A program made the translations under genes and the position numbers. From Macrostomum hystrix (taxonomy: Eukaryota; Platyhelminthes; Macrostomidae), in the NCBI GenBank assembly GCA_950097015.1, contig CATNEN010000027.1, positions 702,001-766,000 on the forward strand: a stretch of 64,000 nt of DNA. Reading direction: 5' to 3'. Within the stretch, counting starts at the first letter, position 1, and every line of letters starts with the position of its first letter. This document shows positions 10,797 through 23,680 of the stretch, one piece after another. Under the pieces are notes generated by a model. The model was not told where the DNA came from and did not search any database. It saw only the letters and a list, made by a program, of their open reading frames with translations.

Positions 10797-13700
10797 ATGT
10801 CCGACTTCAACGCCGTTGCTATGGGCCTGCGCCAAGACTTTGAGCTGTTCTGCTCCGGCACGTCACTTCGCGGCGTCGCCCGCACCGTCAAGGCGCCGAC
10901 GCAGACTCTCCGTTGTCTGTGGACTGTGTACGTGGCCGCAATGGCCGCCTTTCTGGCCACCTGCGTGTGCTTCATTGTCACAGACTACCTCAGCTACAAG
11001 ACAGTCATCCAGACCACCGTGGTGCTGAATGACCCCTTCGTAAGCTGGCCTGCGGTGACCATCTGCCCGCACTATCCGTTCTCAGACAGCGGTCGACGGC
11101 TGTGGCTGGACGGCCGAGTCCTGACGCCCACCAATTTCTCGCGACTGTTGCGCGCCTCGGCGCTGAAGGCATTCAACGCCGGCGATCATCTTGGCGCCGA
11201 GGAGATCTTAGCCAGCGACTCGAAGCGGATCTACTACCAGAACCTGGAGCCAGCCGACTCGGAGAGGCTCAGCCACAGCGCCCATCGGCTGTTCATCTTC
11301 TGCATCAAAAGCACGGGCTCGTTCATGGAGATGAGCGGCGGTGAGGCCTGCGCCCTGCAGCTGAAGCTGGTCAGCCTGCCGGACTATTTCAACTGCTTCC
11401 AGGTGCAGGTGAGTCTGCAGTCAGCTAATTGTTCCTAGTTTCACTGCTGTGTGTATGCTTGTGTGTGAGTGGCTGTGTGGGAGTGGCTGTGTGTGAGTGG
11501 CTGTGTGTGAGTGGCTGTGTGAGTGACTGTGTATGTGAGTGACTGTGTGTGTGAGTGACTGTGTGTGTGAGTGACTGTATGTGTGAGTGACTGTGTATGT
11601 GAGTGACTGTGTGTGTGAGTGACTGTGTGTGAGTGACTGTGTGTGTGAGTGGCTGTGTGTGAGTGGCTGTGTGTGAGTGACTGTGTGTGTGAGTGACTGT
11701 GTGTGTGAGTGGCTGTGTGTGTGAGTGACTGTGTGTGTGAGTGACTGTGTGTGTGAGTGACTGTGTGTGTGAGTGACTGTGTGTGTGAGTGACTGTGTGT
11801 GTGAGTGGCTGTGTGTGAGTGGCTGTGTGTGTGAGTGAATGTGTATGTGAGTGACTGTGTGTGTGAGTGACTGTGTGTGTGAGTGACTGTGTGTGTGAGT
11901 GACTGTGTGTGTGAGTGACTGTGTGTGTGAGTGACTGTGTGTGTGAGTGACTGTGTGTGTGAGTGGCTGTGTGTGAGTGGCTGTGTGTGAGTGACTGTGT
12001 GTGTGGATGACTGTGTGTGAGTGGCTGTGTGTGTGAGTGACTGTGTGTGTCAGTGACTGTGTGTGTGAGTGACTGTGTGTGTGAGTGGCTGTGTGTGAGT
12101 GGCTGTGTGTGAGTGACTGTGTGTGTGAGTGACTGTGTGTGAGTGGCTGTGTGTGAGTGGCTGTGTGTGAGTGGCTGTGTGTGTGAGTGACTGTGTGTGT
12201 GAGTGACTGTGTGTGTGAGTGACTGTGTGTGTGAGTGACTGTGTGTGTGAGTGGCTGTGTGTGAGTGGCTGTGTGTGAGTGACTGTGTGTGTGAGTGACT
12301 GTGTGTGAGTGACTGTGTATGTGAGTGACTGTGTGTGTGAGTGGCTGTGTGTGAGTGACTGTGTGTGTGAGTGGCTGTGTGTGAGTGGCTGTGTGTGTGA
12401 GTGACTGTGTGTGTGAGTGACTGTGTGTGTCAGTGACTGTGTGTGTGAGTGACTGTATGTGTGAGTGACTGTGTATGTGAGTGACTGTGTGTGTGAGTGA
12501 CTGTGTGTGAGTGACTGTGTGTGTGAGTGGCTGTGTGTGAGTGGCTGTGTGTGAGTGACTGTGTGTGTGAGTGACTGTGTGTGTGAGTGGCTGTGTGTGT
12601 GAGTGACTGTGTGTGTGAGTGACTGTGTGTGTGAGTGACTGTGTGTGTGAGTGACTGTGTGTGTGAGTGACTGTGTGTGTGAGTGGCTGTGTGTGAGTGG
12701 CTGTGTGTGTGAGTGACTGTGTGTGTGAGTGGCTGTGTGTGAGTGGCTGTGTGTGTGAGTGAATGTGTATGTGAGTGACTGTGTGTGTGAGTGACTGTGT
12801 GTGTGAGTGACTGTGTGTGTGAGTGACTGTGTGTGTGAGTGACTGTGTGTGTGAGTGACTGTGTGTGTGAGTGACTGTGTGTGTGAGTGACTGTGTGTGT
12901 GAGTGGCTGTGTGTGAGTGGCTGTGTGTGAGTGACTGTGTGTGTGAGTGACTGTGTGTGAGTGGCTGTGTGTGAGTGGCTGTGTGTGAGTGGCTGTGTGT
13001 GTGAGTGACTGTGTGTGTGAGTGACTGTGTGTGTGAGTGACTGTGTGTGTGAGTGACTGTGTGTGTGAGTGGCTGTGTGTGAGTGGCTGTGTGTGAGTGA
13101 CTGTGTGTGTGAGTGACTGTGTGTGAGTGGCTGTGTGTGAGTGGCTGTGTGTGAGTGGCTGTGTGTGTGAGTGACTGTGTGTGTGAGTGACTGTGTGTGT
13201 GAGTGACTGTGTGTGTGAGTGGCTGTGTGTGAGTGGCTGTGTGTGAGTGACTGTGTGTGTGAGTGACTGTGTGTGAGTGGCTGTGTGTGAGTGGCTGTGT
13301 GTGAGTGGCTGTGTGTGAGTGACTGTGTATGTGAGTTACTGTGTGTGTGAGTGGCTGTGTGTGAGTGGCTGTGTGTGAGTGACTGTGTGTGTGAGTGGCT
13401 GTGTGTGAGTGGCTGTGTGTGCATGGCTGTGTGTATGGCAGTGTGTATCTTTATCAGGGACTACTAGAAGTAACCTAGTAGTAGTCAATAGCTTTTCTTT
13501 ACTTTAATTTAGTAGTCATTGGTCAGTGTATGTGAGTTTATGTTTGTGTGTTTGTATGTGGGTGTCTGTCTGTGCATGTGACCGGATGTCAAGTTGCTTT
13601 GATTGACGCAATTTTTCTAAACTGTGTTTTTAACGGCTTCGAAATTTTCCGCCCCCCCAAAAGTGCACCGCAATGCCGAGACTCGCGAATTGCAAAATCA

Positions 13701-14779
13701 CTCATCCATTCCTGTGATTAACTTCGCTCCTCGCAGGCGGCACCCTCCATTGACTCGCTGACACTGGTGCTACGAGTCTCCGACGGTCGTCACGGGCACG
13801 CGGCCGAGCAGCTGGAGCAGGCGTTTGTGCAGGACGCCTTCCAGCAGGCCAGCGGCTTCCGAGTGCAGCTGCAGGAGCACGACCGCTATCCCGAGCCCAC
13901 TGACCGGGGCATCCATGTGGCGCCGGGCAAGATGGTGGAGATCGCCTTTCAGCCAGTCCGCTGGATCGAGGTCGGCAGCCCGAGCGACGCCTGCCTGCCC
14001 GAAAAGACCGCGGCCAGGCGCCGCGTCTTTGACCTCGGACGCAACTTCGCCTACTCGCAGGAGGGCTGCCTGCGACAGGAGCTCGGCCGGCGTGTTCTGC
14101 AGGCCTGCGGATGCCACTACGCCGACATGCTGCGAGAGACGCCGCCGAACAAGACGCACCCCTACTGCGGGGACTATCGCCGCGGTGTCGAGTCGGTCAT
14201 GCGCAGCCGCGCCTGCCTGCTGTCAATGAATTTGGACAGTTTGAAAGCGCACATTGGCAACGCTCACTGCTTGAAGCCATGCCACTACCACGACTTCGAG
14301 ATGGTCACCTCCAAGACAATCTGGAGAGCCGCCAACTGGCAGCTGCACTGGCTGACTTTGCAGGCGCGGGCCTTCAGGGAGCTGGCCACCGCCACCGACC
14401 TGCTGGCAGAGTCTGGCAGCTCGACAGAGAAAAGACGTCAGGCGGAGACGACGCTGACTGCAGCAGAGCGATTGCTGCGCGACTACCTCATGGCGAACAA
14501 CCTGACAGTCGCTCCGGAGTCGGCGCTGATGCTGGAGCCCGGCGGCGAGGACTTCGCCTATGTCACTGTGCGCCGCCAGAGCCGAAACACCATCCAAAAG
14601 GCGGAGACTCTGTCGCTGAGCTTCAGCGCCCTGATGAGCCAAGTCGGTGGCCTGTGCAGCCTCACTTTGGGCCTTACCTGCGCATTCGTGGTTGAATTGA
14701 TTGAGTTATTTATGCTCAAACGGCATCTGACTAGAGAGGCCGCTTGTCGCAATGAGGCTGTTAACAATACGCTCTTACC

Positions 14780-14862
<83 letters not shown>

Positions 14863-14885
14863 AGCTGCAGTCTAAAATGATATGA
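10797..14885 (+). CDS. DEG/ENaC-family sodium channel, two exons, C-terminal polyQ
   Basis: Exon 1 is 10797-11408 (204 codons, donor GCAG/GTGAGT); exon 2 is 13737-14885 (acceptor CTCCTCGCAG); both are in phase 0, giving 586 aa, within the usual size range. The start at 10797 puts MSDFNAVAMG just before a short cytoplasmic N-terminus. TM1 is about residues 40-65 (CLWTVYVAAMAAFLATCVCF), followed by WPAVTICPHYPF, the family's post-TM1 signature. A large cysteine-bearing extracellular domain follows. Pre-TM2 and TM2 are near residues 500-535 (MSQVGG...LGLTCAFVVELIELF). Members form trimeric amiloride-sensitive Na+ channels of the plasma membrane, gated by acid, peptide or force; which one applies here cannot be told. 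Two oddities: the cytoplasmic His-Gly motif reads Arg-Gly (TSLRGV), and the selectivity G-x-S reads G-L-T. The C-terminus has 23 CAG codons, then CAA CAG. The intron is mostly a minisatellite. Confidence 0.93.
11449..13440. repeat. GT-rich minisatellite in the DEG/ENaC intron (14-16-bp units)
   Basis: Units GTGTGTGAGTGACT and GTGTGAGTGGCT alternate for 2 kb. The alternating purine-pyrimidine sequence could adopt Z-DNA, and every unit holds GTGAGT in the sense of the gene. Rare variants (GAATGTGTATGTGAG) at about 11837 and 12761 recur 924 bp apart, which points to block duplication. The long open frame on the minus strand (HSHTQSLTHT) is a repeat artefact. Confidence 0.97.
14781..14855 (+). 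repeat. CAG trinucleotide tract, translated as polyglutamine
   Basis: Twenty-three uninterrupted CAG codons, then CAA and CAG, at the cytoplasmic C-terminus of the DEG/ENaC channel, ten codons before its stop. A pure tract of this length is expected to vary in length between individuals. Confidence 0.97.
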
Positions 14886-17337
14886 CTCAATATTTTCATA
14901 ATTTAAGTAAAATATTTTCAATTTTTTTTGTTTCTAAGAAACTAACGCAGTAAAAGTGCGTACTTGATAAGTCAGCAAATCTAATTGATTTCAATCTAAA
15001 AATGTGTAGTAAAATACATTTCTAGTCCTGCATAAATGTTAGCCCGATATTTTATAAGTCCGAAAGCATTGAATTTTTGCTTGAAATGCATTGAATGGGA
15101 TATATATGAAATATATTGCAACTAACTTCATTTCACTCTCCTAAGCCTCAACCGCAGTGTCAGCATCCGGTGTGACTTCTATGCAATTTGGCAGTGGGTG
15201 CAAACTGACAGCAACATACCTCCGGATACCTTTGTCATTATTCAGAATACACAATAAACTGTGGTGAGAACTGATTGTCCTCTAACACAACCAAAAATTC
15301 TTACACAGCCATCCATAAGTCTGCACATTTTCTTTGCTGACATGTTTAGAATGGTTTCTCTAGCTAGCTAGCTGTGTTGAAACAGGCTTTTATCTTTTCC
15401 GCTCTCTGCGTCCATTGTTTTTGCCTTGCCTATAGGCTTCCACGAACACATTGTGTCGCACATTGCCGCATCACAGTTGAAATGACCTTTTTGTGAGGCA
15501 CGAAAATGCAACGAGAAGCGATTGCTAGGGCAGACATTAGTAAATGGTGCACAGATGCTGCTGTGACTGCAACGCGTACTTTGATTATACTCTCTCAGGT
15601 GCAGACTTAGTTTCTTAATTAGTCCGGTAACATTTTTACAACACGGCATTTTACAGAGTGTAGAACGCCGTAAATATTATACATATTAATACATATATAC
15701 ATGGACACACAATACGAGCCTAGTACAATCCCATTCCAGCAATAATAGTAGTCCTAAAATAGATCAGTTAGCGAAAGTTAGCCGATATCACGTCGTTGTA
15801 TGACGCGTGACGAAATGACAACCCTTGTAGGGCAAGTGAACGACAAAATGACAAATCTTGCGTGATCACGTGACTCCTAAAGACAAAACCCGCAGTTATG
15901 ACACATTACTCGTTACGAACTCCATTAGTAATCTTACTATTTCACAGTTTCTTTCTAATGCATTTATAGAAACATTTGTCGGCATGTAACTAATTGCACA
16001 TGGATGAATGTGATTTCTTGGTTCACTCTTTTAAAATGTCAAAAAGATTTCACTTTATAGAAATTAGTAAAACTATTATATAGATACAAATTAAGAACAA
16101 ATTAAGAAATAACTTTCTTGTTAACGGTCTGTAGAACTTTTTTTAAAAATTGATTCTGCAATTTAATTTGTTTATACACTGACTGCACAACGTGTTAAAA
16201 GTTGTGCTGTTGTAACAAATAACTTGACATGAATTACGGCGTGTAGGGCAAATGAGTTGTGTTTATTAATTGGAAACGATAACAATAACCTTCCGCATGT
16301 TGTACATATTAGGAAACACAACCGTGCACTCATTCGGATAAAAGTAGTTTTATATAGCTCATATTTATAGTGTTTATATCAAACTATATTTAAATAGCGT
16401 GTGTATTTAAGAGTCGTAGATAGATTGCTTAATTCCGTATTTTTGAGTTTCTATTTGTTTAACTACCTTTGCTCTTTGAGTTATCGCAATCGCGGAATTT
16501 TAACATAGGTAGAAGTTTTTGTTTTTGTTTTCATGCATGCAAATTTCATGTTCGTAATAAGCGTTCGTCCGAAGTCTAACTTTGTCTGCAGGTGCATTAT
16601 TTTTGTTCTTTTTATGGTGGTTCATTCTAATTTTGTTTGTTAGACAGACTGTCGACAGTAAATAATTAATTACTGCTATTTATATTTTAGCACAATATGA
16701 ACTTACTTATAATTCTAAGTGCCTATTGATACATTTTCAAAAGTTTTATATTTTAATTGTAGATCTGTCGTTAGATTTTTGTTTATTATTAGCTTTCAGC
16801 TTTCTAGAGCAAATAATATAAGTGCATAGCTACAGAGCGATTTACTCACGCGCACTTTGATCGTCTTAAACTTTTAATTTTATGTCTACATCTTAATTCG
16901 CTGAATTCAACGGAGTTATAACATGTAATCGATATATCAAAACCTAAAATTAATCGAAAATATATTTCAATAGATAAGTAAAAGTTATATATAAATTTAA
17001 ATTAGGAGTTCTTGATCTTTGTCTGTCTTTTTGTCTATTTTGTCTATTTTAATTTTTGTCCATTGATTCTATATGAGAATGAGATATAATATTGTAATAT
17101 AAAAAAGTTAATATCTGTCATAATATTATTATCAATTGTAATTATATATCTCACAAAAATCATAGTAGTATATAGTTAGGTAGGCACATAGCGCAGGTTT
17201 AAAATGTGCCATAAAGGTTCGATTTTTTTCTGGTGCTTTTTGAACTGACTACACTTATTGTACACTTAATAAATTATATTATAGGCTTTTCAGATTTTTT
17301 CTACCATTTACTGCCCCTGACCTTCTAATTGTTTCAG
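14886..17337. other. 3' UTR of the DEG/ENaC gene, then AT-rich intergenic sequence
   Basis: A canonical AATAAA at 15253-15258 is the best poly(A) signal for the channel gene (3' UTR about 390 nt). From about 15650 to 17330 the sequence is AT-rich (many poly-T and AATT stretches) with no exon or RNA gene I can support. It probably contains the stefin promoter. Confidence 0.45.
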
Positions 17338-17721
17338 CGATTCGTTTCCATCAGATTCAAACTTAAAATTTTCCAAAAGTTGCAATTATCAAGTGTCATT
17401 TGAGTTACCATGGCAACCAGGTGTGGCGGCGTAAGCACCAGCCGGGAGCCGAGTGAGGCGGATGTGGCCCTGCTGGCTACTGTGCGAGCCAGCGTTGAGG
17501 CGCGGCTTGGCCGCTCGGTCGACCGGTTTGAACCGGTTCTCATTGCCAGTCAGGTGGTAGCCGGCACGAACTATTTTGCCAAGGTGCGCATCGGTGATGC
17601 AGAGTTCATCCACCTGCGCGTGTTCCAGCCGCTGCCGCACACCAAGGAGGCCGCCAGACTGTCCGGCCTGCGGATTGAGAAATCCGCTGAGGACCCAGTT
17701 GAGTACTTTGAGGCTAACTGA
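17338..17721 (+). CDS. stefin / cystatin A-B type cysteine protease inhibitor
   Basis: The coding part is 17410-17721: 103 aa in one exon. It matches type 1 cystatins (about 98-103 aa, no signal peptide, no disulfides). Visible motifs are an N-terminal Gly-Gly region (CGGVS), the first hairpin loop QVVAG followed by TNYF (the family's QxVxG), and a second loop region around QPLPHTKEA. These three parts form the wedge that enters the active site of papain-like proteases such as cathepsins B and L, in the cytosol. An acceptor-like TTCTAATTGTTTCAG ends at 17337, 72 nt before the ATG; it could be a 5' UTR intron end or a spliced-leader addition site. One difference from vertebrate genes is the absence of introns in the coding part. 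Confidence 0.9.
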
Positions 17722-18315
17722 CGCCGCGTTTACATATTCTGCGAAAAATTGGGTAAACAATTCCTAGCGGCTATGATTTTTTAAAGATTTCGAATCCGCT
17801 CGCTTATGAATTTAGTTCTTTACTTTAAGTAGTATACCGAAGTTTTCAACAATTTCCTATTTTTCTGAAGTAGTGCAATTTGTGCTATTTTTGCAAAACA
17901 ATTGTGAATTTTTCAAAATACAATTCCTTTTTTGTCTCTCGATGCAATCTTTTAATATCCTTTGACTTTCCTGTCATTTACCAAGTCTTCTTGTTGTAGG
18001 CTCTATATGCGTAGAACCTTGATTTAGTCTTCTCAATTCTATAAATTTTATAATTAGGATTTTTAGTCAATCAATTTTATTGCTTTGATTTCACAGTTTT
18101 ACAAGCTTAATTAAACACTCAGACAATGGCTGCTTCATTTTAGTAGCTAATTTTTAGATTTACCAAATTCAAATCAATCAGAACGTTTGTGCAGTAAGTT
18201 TTTTATTTAGAATCAGTTAGTTGTCTTCGTTCTTAAAAGTAAAAAAGGGACCAAAAAGATGTGTTTCTTGCACTAGTCTCTGAGATAAATTTCGCGCCTG
18301 TTGAACGTGGGCAAT
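17722..18315. other. stefin 3' UTR and convergent SLC13 3' UTR remnant
   Basis: AT-rich. On the minus strand an AATAAA lies at 18207-18202. If the LTR element at 18316-26879 is removed, this signal is about 290 nt past the SLC13 stop codon, so it may be that gene's original poly(A) signal. Confidence 0.4.
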
Positions 18316-20684
18316 TGAAATAGTGCGGGTCTTTTGCTAGCCGATGACCGCCCTCATGAAAGATAGGAGTGTGGAAAACGACGATAGAGTCGGAGGTCGA
18401 TCGCTGCTGCCGCGAGTTGTCGCAGAGAGGGATGACGAAGGGAGGGATGAAGGGAGAGATGAAGGGAGAGATGAGGCGGTACAAAGGATGCAAGTGAGTG
18501 GTCCTATTGGCCTCAGGCTGGCCAGTCCCACCCAACCCATAGGCCACAGGCATGACTGCCGTGCCCACCCCTAGCAGTGCTCGAAACCGGCTAAAAGTCT
18601 AAAAAGATGTCGGACTACCCGCAAGCGAATAGGACAGGGCTAGATAGTCTACTGTCATCAGTAGCATGTTCGTAACTGACTCCTAACTTTGGTAGCAGTG
18701 GTCGACTCGGCCTAGGCTCTTGTCTTAGAAATGCGGAAAGGCTATCGGCAAAGCGGATAATGATCGAAGGTAGCGCCACCACCCAATGCGCCTGCGTCGC
18801 CACCGCAGACATTTGGGAACTTGGGTCCCCGGAGCTCGCAGCTCCCAGTTTGTCACACAGATCTTAGACAAGCCGAAAAATAGAGCATTCTGTAACTTCC
18901 GTTTTAGACTAGGGTGAGAACCCCAGAATGGATCGAGTCACGCCTCACAAGGGGATTCCTGAAACTGCGCTACAGTGGTCTAGAAAGGTGGTACTCCGAA
19001 CCCGAATGAGAAATCCATAGCCAGAATCCTACTCATGAGACATTAGACACATTCCGTACATTAGACTGCAGCCTACTCATTAGATAACTAGCGAGCCGAT
19101 TCTGTGTGAGTTGAGGAGAACAGAGGCAGGAGAGATTAAGCTGAACACTGGCTGAGTGATTATGCAAGCAGGAAATTATTAGATCACACCCCTCGCTCCC
19201 ATGGCGGCGGCAGCGAGAGGCGGGGAACAGAAGGGAAACATTAATTGACAAGGGAGGTTGACACGCACTCCTTGATCTGCCAGAAAGAGAGGAAAAACCC
19301 GCCAAGGAATTCCCCCACCCCTAGCAGAGAAACACATGCTACGCTCCGCATATTACTCGCAAATCCCTAGCTCCTTATTACTTTCATGCGCGCTCACAGT
19401 TATCCTCCTGCCGCAGCTTTCAGCTAGGCATCACCAGAGCCCATCCCCCTAATAAGTTAGCCACTCATGATCGAGGGCTGTCTAACGATAAAATAAGAGA
19501 AAGTGGAATGCATAGTAAAAAGGATTTAAGTTGTTATTAAGTTGCCCAATAAGTTAGATAAGCTGTGATTTAATAGTTTTATTAGGCTAAATCAAATCCC
19601 CGCCCTTGCCCTTATTACCCACTAGCTAAATAGTAAATCCCTTAGGGATAGCAATAAAAGTCCGCTGCGCGGGTTACTTATCTGACTACGCTGGTTGACA
19701 GGCTGCAGGCCGTCGATCTCGCGGGGGAATGCAAATGAACGGGGGAAAAGGTGAGGGATTGCTGAGTACAGTTGGCAAGGGGCCAGACTGCAGGGAGCTC
19801 AAGGCTCAATTTGGAGCGCACCTAAGGAGGTGGCTTGCGCTTAAGGGCACTAGCAGGTAGTTGCCTGCTGCTATGCTCTGGAGCCTTAGGCTCAGGGACT
19901 AGGTGCTAGCCTAGAAGGGGGAGAGTCCACGGACCGAGTTCCGGGACCGGACAAGGGAAAAAGGTTGTAAGGGCGGAAAGGGTAGGTTCGGGGGAAGGTT
20001 GCCGGGAAAGGCTCCCGGAAAAAAGGAAAAGGTGTCCTGGGAAGGTTGTCCTAGGGGCAGCGCAGCGCGCTCTCTTAAATAGTCCTGCAACTCCGCCAAC
20101 CTCGCATTCATCAAAATAACCCACATGCTCGCCGGCCTGTCAGCGAGGAATCGGGTCGGCATAATGCCACCCCAATTGCCCACTGAAGCGGCGGCGAGAA
20201 TCGCCAGATGCCCCACTAGGAGCGTCTGCCGGCAGTCGGCCAATGATTGTGATCCCGCCGGGATATGGGAAGCGCAGGCGCCGACCTGCCTATAGTGTCG
20301 TTACATGTATCTAAAGGGGGAAAGGTCATAATCGAGCTTCGGCTCGGGTTACAGTAAAGAAGAGGGACATGAAGAATTAAAGCTCACTCTAAACGCATGA
20401 GTGATCCCGACAATCTGATCGCGGTTTGGAGGGGAATTATAACCTAAACTAGTCCATACAGTATTGCTATTTCCGCGATCAGTCACTCCTACAGGGGACT
20501 AGACAGATCCGAGACAAAGGGAATCGGCGGCTACTTAATTCACCTCCGCCCCAAGTCTGGCCCTAAGATTAATGATGGTGTTCTGCGGCCAGCTGCTATG
20601 TGGGTCGCGATTATTAACTTGCTAAAAATGGAAAAGTTTGGCTGGCTCACAACCCCACTCGATTCCGAAGTACACTCCACATCA
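18316..20684 (-). repeat. 3' LTR (relative to the element's minus-strand orientation)
   Basis: Offset to its partner is exactly 6,195 bp at every point compared, so there are no insertions or deletions between them. All frames found in one copy occur identically in the other. A minus-strand open frame at 20243-19911 (110 aa, proline-rich) lies in the LTR but resembles no family I know. Confidence 0.93.
20074..20081 (-). promoter_or_regulatory. candidate TATA box in the LTR (TATTTAAG)
   Basis: On the minus strand the LTR has GGACTATTTAAGAGAGCG about 600 nt after its start, a plausible position for the end of U3. The identical site in the functional 5' LTR is at 26269-26276. A minus-strand AATAAA at 19583-19578, about 490 nt further on, could mark the end of R. 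This is inferred from motifs only. Confidence 0.35.
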
Positions 20685-20710
20685 CACCGCCCTTGCTCAC
20701 TTTCACGTAA
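20685..20710 (-). other. candidate polypurine tract of the LTR element
   Basis: Immediately upstream of the 3' LTR the minus strand reads GAAAGTGAGCAAGGGCGGTG, with 16 of 20 purines. The position is right for the plus-strand primer; the sequence is imperfect, so the call is moderate. Confidence 0.45.
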
Positions 20711-22164
20711 GACACTTACGTGCTTACTGTTAGTAGTGGGGTGTCCCGCGAATCGAGGGGGCAAAAACTTACATTACCCTACTGCATACCGTAAAGAATC
20801 CTAAGAAGAAAACCGCTAGAGAAGAAATCCTAAGTTATCGTACGTAACAATACTGCTATAAATAGATTTTGTGCGAGAGTGTAAAAGGTCGGCGCCCCTA
20901 GCGACTAAGGGATAAAGTCCTGAGGGGAGGTGGGTGCGCATTCCGGCTGAGTTAAGGTTGTTCTCGTTGCCCAGGGGTGCCGTGTCCCGGCTCGCCTTCT
21001 CCTCCAGGTGGCTGCAGCTGTCCCCGTCTTTCCTTGCCCGGCTTGGTCTCGGTTGCGCAATCCCGGGAGGCTCCGGCCGTTTTCTCCTTAAGTCCGAGGG
21101 TCCGGCCGTGCTCTTCCCCAGGTGGCTCCGGGTTGGTTGGTCCGTTCGCGCCTTCCCGATTCCGTTGCCGGGCCGTGGTAGCCTCTGATTCGCCGCGCGC
21201 CCAGGTGTTTTCAGCTGGCCGGGCCCGAAAATTCTCGTCGGGCCGGTTGCCTAGCCGTTGTGCGCGGCCCAATCGGCGCTGCAGCTGGTCGCAGCTGGGG
21301 AAACCGCTGCTCAGGCCGCTTGTAATGCTGTTGCCGGCCGAGGTGTCTCCTCACCGAAAAGGTCAGGGCCCCAACAACTAAACTGTTACCATGAGCCCCC
21401 TAAACTGGTTCTGCCCGGAATTCCCACTTTGCTCCCATTGGCTGGCGGTTAGACCGCCACGTCTCCCTAAATTAGCCCTATAAAAGCAAACACTGGACGC
21501 CCCATTAACCTCAAGCCTGTTATCTCGTAAACACAAAATAAATCTGACTGCAATTGCCGCCATACTGAATCTGACATCCTTGTGAATCGCGTACGTCCTG
21601 ACTACATAATGGCCCAGCAGCAACCTGACGGAGAGAGGTGAGTTATTACTTCTACTCGGCCCCCCAAGGCCGGTTATTAAGGATTATTGCGAGGGTTATT
21701 GCATGAGAATTAGAATAACTAGAATCCCCCCCTACCCACGGCACGCCATCTATCCCGAGAATCTGAAATTGACCCCGACCCGAACTGTGACAAACCCTCC
21801 CCCAAATATAGATAGATTACATTGTGAGTTATTTGAAATGCAATTACCCGCTCTATTCCTAGATGAACATTACTGCTCAAGTTTTACAACCGCCTAGTAA
21901 CCAAAAAAACTAACTGATAGACTGTCAATGAGTTTTGAAACGTCTGGAACCTTAATTCATGCGATTTATTACTATTCCACCCCTCCAGGTACCTAGATTT
22001 GAATGCCCAGCTGCTAACTTCTGGCTCCCAAATAATGTTTTTTTTTTCTGACCCCTCTAATCCTAACAAAGGAAAAGTTATCATTTTTAAAATCTGTCGT
22101 TCATTGAAACAGCCAGATTGTTTTCCCTCCCAGAGTTTGAATACCTGATCCTACCGGCCTCTTG

Positions 22165-22830
22165 ATTTACGACCGCCCACTCTTTAAACAAACATTAAGA
22201 AGAAAATTCCCGAAACATACCACCCCGCTCACTTTAGCGGGTTGGTATACCCCCTAAATAGAAGCCGGTATAGCTAAACTCCCGAAACCAAGCATAGAGA
22301 ACATGTAAGATAAGCAAGTTTGCGAAAAGTAAGTGCGAACCCTAGTTTGCGGCAGTTATTACGAAAACGTTTCATGCGAAAATTCTTACGAAGGGGAATT
22401 TCACCCCACTAAATATGTTTTTGGATTTTGATTAGTTTATATAAGTTTTTAAGAGGTTTTGGCGCCGAGATGGCCTTTTTTTGATTTGAACCGCCTTCCC
22501 ACCCTTAAAGAAAACATAGAATTTCCCAAGGCATACCACCCCGCTCACTTTAGCGGGTTGGTGTCCCTCCTAATTTAGAAGTTGTCCTAAATTGAACTCC
22601 CACAGACCCACCAATAAGAACAAGATAAGGCAGAGGTGCCATGCATGATGTGGTGCGATTAAAGTAAAATGCTCTTTAAGAAAAGAAGGTGCATGCCCTA
22701 GATTGCTACAATTAGATAGGCATCTCATGCGAAAAAGTACTAGGGGAATTTCACCCCACTAGGTATGTTTTTGGGTTTCTGGCTAAATTATAAGAATTTT
22801 TATGAGATTTTTGTGCCAAGGCGGCTTTGA
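22165..22830. repeat. two diverged tandem copies inside the LTR element
   Basis: Copy A (about 22165-22475) and copy B (about 22478-22830) share, in the same order, CATACCACCCCGCTCACTTT with AGCGGGTTGGT after it, and GGGGAATTTCACCCCACTA followed by a T-rich stretch. Both shared blocks fold: CCCGCT/AGCGGG and GGGG/CCCC stems. The sequence between them has drifted, so the stems look more conserved than their surroundings. Confidence 0.75.
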
Positions 22831-23680
22831 TGAAAAAGAAAAACAGTTAGTGAGAAGATGTAGCTCGCTAAGCAAAATGATTTGGAGGAGGGCTTGGTCC
22901 CCTAGCGCGACCGTGTGGGTGCGTCTGGGCCCGCGCGGCTGTGCGCTGCCTACCCTCAGTCTGGGTCAGCGTCACTCGATGTAGCCCAGGGCTCGGAGCC
23001 GATCTCGGATTCGCGGAAACGAATCCTTCTGGCATAGCCCCAGCGCTCGGGAGGTCTGATGCCTTCCCGAGGTCGCAGTTGCGTGCAGAGGCCGCCTTTC
23101 CTGGCCCCTCTCCGCGGGGACAGCCCTACCTCCAATCGGACGGGGGCGCCAATTGTCTCGACGACCTCACCCTCCTGGTCGGACATTTTCGGCCAAAAGA
23201 GGAATGAGGGTTTTGCGAATGAAAAAGAGGGGGTCTGTCGCTAATGCAACAATGGGGGAGGAGAGGAACAGGGAAGACACAGATCACGACTGGGGATCGT
23301 GCGAGGGGGAAAGAAAATGAGCCTGAGCTGTCAAGTCCAGCCCTGATTAATGATGCGGCGAATTCCCTACTCCTAGCAAGCAACCCTACCGCAAAAAGGA
23401 TCAAAGATCAATGAGAGAGAAAAAGGGCCCAGGGCCCTGGCTAGCTTTGCTTCCAGCCTTGGCTACTGACAACTGTTTGCGCGCACTTAAGTTTGGGACA
23501 TAGAAGTCTAGGTTTTAACTTAGCACTCGTTCTGCAACCCTATAGCGGACTGTTGCACTATAGGTACGGCGGGGTCAGTACTACTGCAAGCTTGCGCCTG
23601 CAACAGCCTATCACCCTACCTTGGAAAGTACACGCCTCAATAAGATACTCAGAGGAGGGATAATCCCCGACTCGTTCAGG

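Noticed and set aside
11421-13424. 667-codon minus-strand frame of HSHTQSLTHT repeats
   Set aside because: It lies in the intron of the DEG/ENaC gene and is only the translation of the GT-rich array.
15368-15649. 93-codon minus-strand frame
   Set aside because: Composition is like surrounding noncoding sequence, and it has no splice or family support.
18344-20243. Open frames of 65-111 codons within the LTRs, present twice
   Set aside because: They recur only because the LTRs are identical; no domain, no start context and no agreement with the element's orientation in most cases.
20952-23404. gag or pol remnants inside the LTR element
   Set aside because: I found no zinc knuckle, no protease DTG/DSG context, no YxDD reverse transcriptase motif and no integrase pattern in the short frames.
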